From NCBI GenBank assembly GCA_051744845.1, contig JBNJDJ010000009.1, forward strand, positions 1 through 44,128: DNA of 44,128 nt, given 5' to 3'. A model generated the notes under the pieces. The model searched no databases, had not been told where the DNA came from, and was given only the letters and a program-made list of their open reading frames with translations. The stretch comes from JBNJDJ01 sp051744845. GTDB lineage: Bacteria > Bacillota > Clostridia > Peptostreptococcales > Acidaminobacteraceae. Of the stretch, positions 34,276 through 41,119 are shown one piece after another (the stretch's first letter is position 1; each line of letters begins with the position of its first letter). The position numbers and the translations under genes are program-made.

Positions 34276-34395
34276 TCAACATCCGTAAAAATTAATTTTA
34301 TTATATCCTAAAGCGCTAGCACTATAAAAATAAAAATAGCCCCAAGCAAAGAAAGAATAAAAATAAAATTTTGTATTTTCTACGAAAGTCTTCAT
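34276..34395 (-). CDS. Aromatic leader peptide 1 (39 aa)
   Basis: A 39-codon ORF, ATG at 34393-34395 and TGA at 34276-34278, with GGGGAA five bases before the start. Sixteen of 39 residues are aromatic (8 Phe, 7 Tyr, 1 Trp). Residues 10-24 read F-Y-F-Y-S-F-F-A-W-G-Y-F-Y-F-Y, 12 of 15 aromatic. It is the first ORF after a strong promoter and is followed by an intrinsic terminator. This is the classic arrangement of a leader-peptide attenuator for Phe/Tyr. All Phe and Tyr codons in the cluster are TTT/TTC and TAT. It is too short for routine gene callers. No peptide of this sequence is known to me. Confidence 0.9.
   Translation of the reverse strand: MKTFVENTKFYFYSFFAWGYFYFYSASALGYNKINFYGC
34280..34287 (-). 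promoter_or_regulatory. Antiterminator element of leader 1
   Basis: Minus strand UACGGAUG overlaps the last sense codons of leader ORF 1 and is the perfect 8-nt complement of CAUCCGUA at 34234-34227 (5' arm and loop of terminator 1). A ribosome stalled in the aromatic cluster (codons 10-24) leaves it free to pair and block the terminator. A ribosome reaching the TGA at 34276 covers it and lets the terminator form. Confidence 0.7.
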
Positions 34396-34427
34396 AATTT
34401 TTCCCCTTTTTCAATTAATTTAAACTT

Positions 34428-34456
34428 AGTATAACGAGTATAATTTTTAATGTCAA
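34428..34456 (-). promoter_or_regulatory. aro operon promoter (SigA-type)
   Basis: Minus strand TTGACA (34456-34451), 17-nt spacer, TATACT (34433-34428): perfect -35, one mismatch in -10, ideal spacing. Predicted transcription start near 34421, giving a 26-nt 5' UTR before leader ORF 1. No upstream operator is evident, so control is probably mostly post-initiation. Confidence 0.9.
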
Positions 34457-34760
34457 GAGATTTTTAAAATAAGTATGCTTTTTTAAACAAATATTTTAAG
34501 ACTTAAAATTTTTTGATAAAATTATCATGTTTCTAATAGATACACACGTAAATATAAAAATGTGTTGATGGCAATCTACCAAAATATACACTTAAAAAAA
34601 TAAATATCCGTTACTCTATAAACAGCTTTGCTATTAAAAAACTTTCAATTCACTTTCCAATTGGAATTATTATTTACTGGATTAAACATTGGAATAATAC
34701 TAAAGAAACTTAAGTTACTAATAAAAATATTTATCTTAACAGCTAAAAATTAAATACGTA
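34457..34760. other. Gene-free intergenic stretch
   Basis: About 300 bases between the divergent aro promoter and the nucleotidyltransferase promoter. Only tiny ORFs without ribosome binding sites are present. The one structure I see is a perfect 12-bp palindrome TTCCAATTGGAA at 34655-34666. It may be the scar of a lost gene or an insertion point, but nothing identifies what was there. Confidence 0.5.
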
Positions 34761-34789
34761 TAGACAAAATTAATACAATTATATATACT
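34761..34789 (+). promoter_or_regulatory. Promoter of the nucleotidyltransferase gene pair
   Basis: TAGACA (34761-34766), 17-nt spacer, TATACT (34784-34789), 51 bases before the start codon. Confidence 0.7.
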
Positions 34790-34839
34790 AATATTAAGAA
34801 AATATTAATCAAAACTTATCAAAAGAATTAGGTGAAATC

Positions 34840-35349
34840 ATGTTTTTAAAAAATGAATTAGAATCTAGATTGAAAGATATGGAGGTTTTTGCCAAAACAA
34901 TAGGTATTAAACCTTTTAGCTTATATCTACTTGGAGGTAGTGCATCAATTTTAGGCAATTATAATTCTCGTGGAACTCGAGACTTTGATTTTATTGATTT
35001 AAATTACCCTTCAATATACGGCAGAGTTTTTCGACTCCTAGGAACCTTTGATTTTTTGGAATATAAGTCAACAATTTTAGCACCTTCTTATAAAGAGAGA
35101 GCAAAAAAATTAGAAAAATATGAGTACTTAAACATCTATATATTAGCACCTGAAGATCTAATTGTCAGCAAAATCATTCGTCTTTCACAAAAAGATATTG
35201 AAGATATTGAAAATTTATTAAAGCAATCAAATAAAAAGGTCATTCATAAAATCATTGACGAAGTACTTAACCGAGAAGATCTTATTGAAAGTAAGAAGCA
35301 AGGTTTTCTTAATAAGCTAGAACTTTTTAAGGAGCTTTTTAATGTATAG
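34840..35349 (+). CDS. Nucleotidyltransferase-fold protein (DUF6036-like)
   Basis: A 169-residue protein. The N-terminal third contains L-Y-L-L-G-G-S-A-S-I-L followed by R-G-T-R-D-F-D-F-I-D (about residues 27-50), which fits the minimal nucleotidyltransferase signature G-G-S-x(n)-D-x-D of the DUF6036/AbiEii-like group. It continues with L-A-P-E-D-L-I-V-S-K-I-I-R, also typical of that group (normally P-E-x-L-x-x-x-K). The C-terminus is helical and charged. The start ATG 34840 follows AGGTGA. The next gene overlaps it by 8 bases, forming a two-gene unit with its own promoter and a terminator. Such proteins often occur in toxin-antitoxin or defence pairs, but a housekeeping role is not excluded. 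Confidence 0.75.
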   Translation: MFLKNELESRLKDMEVFAKTIGIKPFSLYLLGGSASILGNYNSRGTRDFDFIDLNYPSIYGRVFRLLGTFDFLEYKSTILAPSYKERAKKLEKYEYLNIYILAPEDLIVSKIIRLSQKDIEDIENLLKQSNKKVIHKIIDEVLNREDLIESKKQGFLNKLELFKELFNV

Positions 35350-35689
35350 AATAGTCAAAGAAAGTTACGAAAATTACAAATCTGATTTTTTAGAGTCAAA
35401 TAAAGAAGATAATTATAGATATAAAATTATGAAACCTTTTGAAATACTTTTTAATTTAAAAAAGTGGGAACATGAAAAATCACTAGAAAGCAAAAAATAT
35501 ATGAAAGTTGCAGATTTGCTTAACTATATTAATAAAAACATAAGTAATTTCCCTGAATTTAAGGTATTTATAAGAGAACTAGAAGCTAGAAATATAGTCG
35601 GTAAAAATTATTCTATGTTATCTAATGAAGAAAAACACGAAATCATTAAAATATTTAAAATGTTTTTAAACCTAACATATTGGGATTAA
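35342..35689 (+). CDS. Small protein paired with the nucleotidyltransferase
   Basis: A 115-residue protein I do not recognise. It is hydrophilic, rich in Lys, Glu, Asn and Tyr, and predicted mostly helical, with no signal peptide or membrane segment. No HEPN R-x(4-6)-H motif is evident. Its start codon lies inside the end of the nucleotidyltransferase gene (8-base overlap), with AAGGAG just upstream, which implies coupled translation and a joint function. It ends at a bidirectional terminator. Confidence 0.7.
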   Translation: MYRIVKESYENYKSDFLESNKEDNYRYKIMKPFEILFNLKKWEHEKSLESKKYMKVADLLNYINKNISNFPEFKVFIRELEARNIVGKNYSMLSNEEKHEIIKIFKMFLNLTYWD

Positions 35690-35712
35690 AATATTTAAAA
35701 AATAATAACCAA

Positions 35713-35754
35713 AAAAATTAAGTTACTACTTTAAAAATAGTAGTAACTTTTTTA
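35713..35754. terminator. Bidirectional terminator between the gene pair and ppx
   Basis: AGTTACTACT (35721-35730) and AGTAGTAACT (35739-35748), 10-bp perfect stem, with an A run on the left and a T run on the right, between convergent genes. Confidence 0.88.
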
Positions 35755-35766
35755 ATTTAAGTATAG

Positions 35767-37314
35767 CTAATTTGATATATCTTTAATGACTAAATCTTTT
35801 TTAAATTTAGATTTAAATCCTTTTTTAACTTCTAAAGCATCTGAAATTTCAAGTTTTGGATTATTAATACTAGTAACTAAAATCTCAACACTTTCAGATT
35901 TAATATTAATATCTTTTATACTTATATCACCAGACATATTTCTATCAAGACTTTCAGCAATTTCTAATAAAATACCAGTTTTTCTAATCATTTCTTTGTC
36001 TTTACCTTTTCTATCAATTATCGAAGTAAATGTTTTTCTATTTAAATTATATTTATGTAGTTTATATCTTTTATGTCTGTGAGAAGCAGCTATAAATGCA
36101 GCTATTAATTGTTCTCTATGATTTATTCCATTAATATTAGAGTTTAAAATCATATAAAAAGTATGCTCGTGATGATTATAATAATCAATAATACTTCCTA
36201 AATCATGTAATAATCCTGCAGTTTTTACTATCTTAAAAACCGAACCATTAAATTCAGAAAATTTAAAAGAATAAAGATCTTCTAGTTTAAAAACCAATGT
36301 ATTTAATAGTTCATAAACATTTTCCATATGACTTTTAAATGTTGATATCTTTTCCATTTGTTCTGATATAGAGTAATCTAGAACATCTTTTACAATATGA
36401 CCATTTAATATTTTTTCATTATATAAAATACCTTCTCTAATTCCTTTACCACTTATTAATAAGTCATTTATATCTAAATAATTCATTAATTCATAAACAA
36501 AGCTATTTGCTCCAACAAAAATATCTGCCCTTTTTTTAGATAAACCTGATATTTTTCTTCTTTCCTTATAATCTTTATTACTTACTAATTCAAAAACTTC
36601 TTTAACCTCATCTTTATCCATTTTGTAGTTATGCATTCTTTTAAAAGGATAATCTTTTTTTCTTTTATTTACTCTTGCAATATTTCTTATAGTACCTCCT
36701 ACCCCAATAAAAGTTTCGAAGTTTTCTTTTTTTAACCAATCTAATTTATCAAATTCTTTTTTTAAAAACTCATTTAACTTATTAATTGAACTAGATTTTA
36801 TCTTATCTTTTAAATCAAACATTGAAGATAAAGTAACAGCACCAAAATTAAAACTTTTTATTTTTTCTACTTTTCTATCTTTCATCCAAGTTAATTCTAT
36901 ACTTCCTCCACCAATATCTATAATAATTCCATTTTTCTTATCAATACTATTAACAACACCACAATAATCGTAAAAAGCTTCCTTTTTACCACTTAATACT
37001 TTTACTTTTAATCCTGTTTCTTTTTTTACTCTTTTTAAAAAGTCTTTTTGATTAGTAGCTTCTCTTACAGCAGCAGTACCTACAGAAACAATTTTTTTAG
37101 TATTAGTTTTTTTACATAGCCCTTTAAACATCTTTAAAGTTTCTAAAGCTTTTTCAATACGAGCTTCTTTCATATAATCATTTTTATCCATATCTTCACC
37201 AAGTCTAACACTTTCTTTTATTTCATCAATAATTTGAAAGCCGTGTTTATTGTATATAGCTAATACTAGTTTTATAGAATTGGAACCTATATCAATAACT
37301 GCTATTTTATTCAC
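35767..37314 (-). CDS. ppx: Ppx/GppA phosphatase with C-terminal HD domain
   Basis: A 515-residue exopolyphosphatase/guanosine pentaphosphatase. The ASKHA domains have intact loops: D-I-G-S-N-S starting at D8, the catalytic E112 in S-G-K-K-E-A, D-I-G-G-G-S-I-E at 133-140, and G-V-G-G-T at 204-208. A C-terminal HD domain has H-D at 370-371 and the downstream H-H-x-H and S-H-R-H segments. It starts at a GTG (37312-37314) behind GGAGG. It is transcribed away from a degenerate paralogue that is coupled to ppk1, so it most likely degrades the polyphosphate made by that kinase (inference). Confidence 0.93.
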   Translation of the reverse strand: MNKIAVIDIGSNSIKLVLAIYNKHGFQIIDEIKESVRLGEDMDKNDYMKEARIEKALETLKMFKGLCKKTNTKKIVSVGTAAVREATNQKDFLKRVKKETGLKVKVLSGKKEAFYDYCGVVNSIDKKNGIIIDIGGGSIELTWMKDRKVEKIKSFNFGAVTLSSMFDLKDKIKSSSINKLNEFLKKEFDKLDWLKKENFETFIGVGGTIRNIARVNKRKKDYPFKRMHNYKMDKDEVKEVFELVSNKDYKERRKISGLSKKRADIFVGANSFVYELMNYLDINDLLISGKGIREGILYNEKILNGHIVKDVLDYSISEQMEKISTFKSHMENVYELLNTLVFKLEDLYSFKFSEFNGSVFKIVKTAGLLHDLGSIIDYYNHHEHTFYMILNSNINGINHREQLIAAFIAASHRHKRYKLHKYNLNRKTFTSIIDRKGKDKEMIRKTGILLEIAESLDRNMSGDISIKDINIKSESVEILVTSINNPKLEISDALEVKKGFKSKFKKDLVIKDISN

Positions 37315-37391
37315 AAATTTCCTCCTTTATTTCTAAATTGTATCATCAAATATTTTACTTTAAAATATTTTTTTATATTTTTAAACAAAAT

Positions 37392-37421
37392 TTAACATAA
37401 AACATGAATTTATATTATAAT
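37392..37421 (+). promoter_or_regulatory. Candidate promoter of the pseudo-Ppx/ppk operon
   Basis: TTAACA (37392-37397), 18-nt spacer, TATAAT (37416-37421), 20 bases before the start codon. Confidence 0.55.
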
Positions 37422-37441
37422 ATAATAAATGGAGGGATATA

Positions 37442-38974
37442 ATGAAGAAAAAATTTAGTGTAATATATATAGGATCAAAATCAATTAATTTAAAAATAGC
37501 TCAAAAAGTAAAAAATGGTATAAAAATTTTAGAAGATACTACTTTTCCTATAAATATAGGTATAGATACTTTTAAAGACCAATTAATTGATTATAAGAAT
37601 ATTAAGACAATATGTGAAATTCTAAATAGGTTTAAAAACCTTATTAAAGATTATAATGTTACAAATATAAAATTAATAGCTACAACTGCTATTAGAGAAG
37701 CAAAAAATAAAGACTTTATAAAAGATCAAATAAAATTAAATACAGGTTTTAATTTAAATCTAATAACTGATCACGAAGAAAAGAAACTTATTTATCAAGG
37801 AATTGAATATATACTTCAAAAGAAAAATATTAAAAGAAAAGACTATTTATTTACATATGTCGGCACAGGTAAGTTCTCACTAGCATATTCTAAACAAAAT
37901 TATATTTTAGATTATTTAAATCTGAATTTTGGCAGTATAAAATTAAATCAAATTCTATCAAATTTAAAAAACAAAACAACTACTTTTTCTAAAGAAATAA
38001 ACAAATACCTTAACTCATTTAGACATATTTTAAGTGAATTTATTAAAAAATATAAATCTAAAAATTTAGTTTTAACAGGAAAAGAAATGAATTTATTAAG
38101 AGAAATTTTAAAGATTTCACAAAATGAAAAAATATTCAAAATAAATATAAACGAATTTAATTCTATATACAAAGAATTTACTAACAGTGATCTTACTAAT
38201 TTATCATCAAAATATAACTTAACTATTCATGAAGTTGAACAGCTTTTAACTTCATTAACTATTTATTTTATAATTTTAAAATTTTCTGATATTAAAAATA
38301 TATATTGTATAAACTATTCTTTAGAAGATATTTTATTAACAAAAGAACTAAAAATAGATACTTTTATTAATATTGAAAAACAATTTGATAAAAGCATTAG
38401 TAAAATAGCTTATAATATAGGACAAAAATATAACTTTGATAACAAACATGCAACAAATGTGAAAAAGTTAGCACTAAAATTATTTGACCAAACAAGAGAA
38501 ATACATGGTTTAAATAATAGAGATAGGCTTATTTTAGAAGTTTCTGCTTTACTTCACGATATTGGTAAATTTATAAGTTTACAACAACATTATAAGCACT
38601 CTTATAATATTTTAAAAGAAATAAACATTATAGGTTTAACTAATGAAGAAAGTAGGATAATCGCATATATATCAAAATATCATTCTTATAAAGAAATTTC
38701 TTTGACTAAAAAATTAAAAATTGATCAAAAATCTAAAATAAAAATTTTTAAAATTACTGCTCTTTTAAAAGTTGCTGATAGTTTAGATAGATCTCACAAT
38801 CAACCTATTAATAATCTAGATATTAAGATAGAAAAAGATAATTTGAAAATTTTAATTCAAACATATGAAGATTTAGAATTTGAAAAATGGAGTTTAAATT
38901 CAAAGAGTAAACTATTTACAAAAATATTTGGCATAAAACCAATAATTGAAACAAGGAGTGACTTTTATGGATAA
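37442..38974 (+). CDS. Degenerate Ppx/GppA-like protein with intact HD domain
   Basis: A 510-residue protein collinear with the divergent ppx product, but with its nucleotide/phosphate loops eroded: D-I-G-S-N-S has become Y-I-G-S-K-S (from Y9), D-I-G-G-G-S-I-E has become Y-V-G-T-G-K-F-S (139-146), and G-V-G-G-T has become V-L-T-G-K (210-214). A Glu at the catalytic position (112/113) remains. In contrast the C-terminal HD domain is well kept: H336, H-D at 372-373, H383/H386 and H414. The reading frame is complete, so this is not a pseudogene. It overlaps ppk1 by 8 bases. A regulatory or HD-phosphohydrolase role is likely. The start ATG 37442 follows GGAGGG. Confidence 0.85.
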   Translation: MKKKFSVIYIGSKSINLKIAQKVKNGIKILEDTTFPINIGIDTFKDQLIDYKNIKTICEILNRFKNLIKDYNVTNIKLIATTAIREAKNKDFIKDQIKLNTGFNLNLITDHEEKKLIYQGIEYILQKKNIKRKDYLFTYVGTGKFSLAYSKQNYILDYLNLNFGSIKLNQILSNLKNKTTTFSKEINKYLNSFRHILSEFIKKYKSKNLVLTGKEMNLLREILKISQNEKIFKININEFNSIYKEFTNSDLTNLSSKYNLTIHEVEQLLTSLTIYFIILKFSDIKNIYCINYSLEDILLTKELKIDTFINIEKQFDKSISKIAYNIGQKYNFDNKHATNVKKLALKLFDQTREIHGLNNRDRLILEVSALLHDIGKFISLQQHYKHSYNILKEINIIGLTNEESRIIAYISKYHSYKEISLTKKLKIDQKSKIKIFKITALLKVADSLDRSHNQPINNLDIKIEKDNLKILIQTYEDLEFEKWSLNSKSKLFTKIFGIKPIIETRSDFYG

Positions 38975-41066
38975 TAATTATCATAGCAAATTACTAAGTT
39001 GGGTTAAATTTAATGAAAGAGTACTTTCATTAGCAACTTATAAAAACAATCCTTTATTAGAAAGATTTAAGTTTTTAGCAATTACTTCTTCAAATTTAGA
39101 TGAATTTTTTATGATAAGAATTGCTAGAATTTTAGATACTCTGAATTCAGGTTATAATGAGGTTTACGAAGGAGGATATACAACTAAAAATCTTTATAAA
39201 AAACTTAATCAAAATATTCATGAAATTTTTGATAAACAATATTCCTGTTATAAAAATGTTAAGAAAAAACTAAAAGATGAAAAGTTAATTATTTCTTCAT
39301 ACAATAAATGTAGTGATTCAGAAAAAAAATACTTAAAAAAATATTTTGAAAATAATATTTCACCAGTATTAACACCAATGGCAGTAGATCAAGCTAGACC
39401 ATTTCCACTTTTATTAAACCAAAGTCTTACTTTAGGTATAAAACTAGAAAAAAATGAAAATAATATATTTTTACCAAAAAAAGTTTTAGAAAATAATGAT
39501 TATCTATATGCATTTGTAAGAGTACCAAGTATTTTACCTAGATTAATTAAATTACCTGATAATAATAAATTTATCTTTATAGAAAATATAATTAAAATTT
39601 TTATCCAAAAACTTTTCAAAGGACATAAAATTTTGTCTATCACTGAATTCAGGGTGACAAAAAATGCAGATGTTAAATTGAACCAAGAAGCTTCTGATTT
39701 ATTAAAAGAAATGCAAGACTATGTAAATAGAAGAAAATGGGGATTCCCAGTTAGATTAGAAATAAATAAAAACTTTGATAAAGATTTTAAAAAGTTTTTA
39801 TTTAACCATTTTAATCTACCAAAAGAAGCTATATATATTGCTAATGGACCAATAGATTTAAGCTGTTTAATGGAATTATATAGTATTGAAACTTTAGATA
39901 ATTTAAAATATAATTATAAAAGTCCTAAAAAATCAAAATTATCAAAAGAAAAAAATATTTTTAAAGCAATCAAAGACAAGGATTATCTAATTCATAGACC
40001 TTATGAAAGTTTCGAAATAATAAATCAGATGATTAAAAAAGCGTCAATAGACCCGAAGGTTTTAGCAATAAAACAAACTCTTTATAGGGTAAGTGGAGAT
40101 TCTAGATTAGTTAAAAATCTAGCTAAAGCTGCTGAAAATGGAAAACAAGTAACTGTTTTAGTTGAACTAAAAGCAAGATTTGATGAAAAACAAAATATAC
40201 AATGGGCAAAAAAATTAGAAAAATCTGGATGTCATGTTATATATGGTTTTTCAGGATATAAAGTCCATTCAAAAGTATTATTAATAATTAGAGAAGAAAA
40301 TAATGGTATAAATAAATATGTACATTTTAGTTCGGGAAATTATAATGATCAAACTGCAAAATTATATACTGATGTTGATCTTATAACTAGTAATGAAGGG
40401 CTAGCTACAGACGCTTCTAACCTTTTTAATTTATTATCCGGATATAATCTTGACCCTACATTTAACCATCTATCTATTTCACCACTTAATCTTAAAGATA
40501 AAGTTATAAAATTAATTAATAACGAAATAACTAATGTAAAACATGGGAAAAAGGGATATATAATTGCTAAGATGAACTCATTAGTTGACCAAAGTATAAT
40601 AGATGAATTATATAAAGCTTCTAAAGCAGGTGTGAAAATAGATTTAATTGTCAGAGGTATGTGTTGTTTAAAACCAAATATTGATAACTTAAGTGAAAAT
40701 ATTACTGTAAAAAGTATTGTAGGTAAATACCTAGAACATTCTAGGATAAGTTACTTTTATAATGATGGAGATGAAAAGCTCTTTATTTCAAGTGCAGATT
40801 GGAGACCAAGAAATTTATATAGAAGAGTGGAACAAATGATACCAATATATAATAAAGAAATAAAAAAACAGATTAAAAATATACTTTTTAATAATATAAA
40901 AGACAATCAAAATTCATGGTATTTAAATAAAAATGGGAAATATGAATTTGCTAAAAAAGAAAATGAAAAATATAATTGTCAAAAAGAATTTTTCAAAAAC
41001 CGAAAAACAACAAATATTAATAAAGATTTTTTAGAACAAATTAAAAGTAAATATTTGAGTAAATAA
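38967..41066 (+). CDS. ppk1: Polyphosphate kinase 1
   Basis: A 699-residue PPK1, which reversibly polymerises ATP γ-phosphate into polyphosphate. Order: N-terminal helical domain (S-S-N-L-D-E-F-F-M-I-R), middle domain, and two PLD-like C-terminal domains. The histidines of the active site are visible in K-V-H-S-K (H434) and V-H-F-S-S-G-N-Y-N (H453). The conserved S-A-D-W-x-x-R-N-L-x-R-R-V-E stretch near the end is present. I start it at ATG 38967 behind AAGGAG. An upstream in-frame start would deepen the overlap with the previous gene and lacks a site. Co-translated with the degenerate Ppx-HD protein. Confidence 0.96.
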   Translation: MDNNYHSKLLSWVKFNERVLSLATYKNNPLLERFKFLAITSSNLDEFFMIRIARILDTLNSGYNEVYEGGYTTKNLYKKLNQNIHEIFDKQYSCYKNVKKKLKDEKLIISSYNKCSDSEKKYLKKYFENNISPVLTPMAVDQARPFPLLLNQSLTLGIKLEKNENNIFLPKKVLENNDYLYAFVRVPSILPRLIKLPDNNKFIFIENIIKIFIQKLFKGHKILSITEFRVTKNADVKLNQEASDLLKEMQDYVNRRKWGFPVRLEINKNFDKDFKKFLFNHFNLPKEAIYIANGPIDLSCLMELYSIETLDNLKYNYKSPKKSKLSKEKNIFKAIKDKDYLIHRPYESFEIINQMIKKASIDPKVLAIKQTLYRVSGDSRLVKNLAKAAENGKQVTVLVELKARFDEKQNIQWAKKLEKSGCHVIYGFSGYKVHSKVLLIIREENNGINKYVHFSSGNYNDQTAKLYTDVDLITSNEGLATDASNLFNLLSGYNLDPTFNHLSISPLNLKDKVIKLINNEITNVKHGKKGYIIAKMNSLVDQSIIDELYKASKAGVKIDLIVRGMCCLKPNIDNLSENITVKSIVGKYLEHSRISYFYNDGDEKLFISSADWRPRNLYRRVEQMIPIYNKEIKKQIKNILFNNIKDNQNSWYLNKNGKYEFAKKENEKYNCQKEFFKNRKTTNINKDFLEQIKSKYLSK

Positions 41067-41073
41067 TGAAATT

Positions 41074-41105
41074 TAAGGTATCATAACTATAGGTACCTTA
41101 TTTTT
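41074..41105 (+). terminator. Terminator after ppk1
   Basis: TAAGGTA (41074-41080) and TACCTTA (41094-41100) with a 13-nt loop followed by Ts. The loop is large, so strength is uncertain. Confidence 0.6.
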
Positions 41106-41119
41106 ATAGAAAGGATAAT

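Noticed and set aside
34276..34395. Leader ORF 1 running on toward the terminator to a TAG at 34238
   Set aside because: On recounting the bases the frame meets TGA at 34276-34278 after 39 codons. The longer reading came from a miscounted T run.
34112..34395. Leaders as Trp attenuators
   Set aside because: Each peptide has only one Trp codon among 9-15 Phe/Tyr codons, and no trp genes are in the operon.
34020..34456. T-box riboswitch in front of aroF
   Set aside because: No T-box sequence (AGGGUGGNACCGCG-like) or specifier-loop structure is recognisable. The leader is fully explained by two short ORFs and two terminators.
34527..34610. Tiny ORFs in the intergenic stretch (13 and 11 codons)
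   Set aside because: They have no ribosome binding sites and no biased composition, and are not followed by a terminator. They are probably chance.
37442..38974. Degenerate Ppx as a pseudogene
   Set aside because: The 510-codon frame is uninterrupted. It has a good ribosome binding site, intact HD residues and translational coupling to ppk1.
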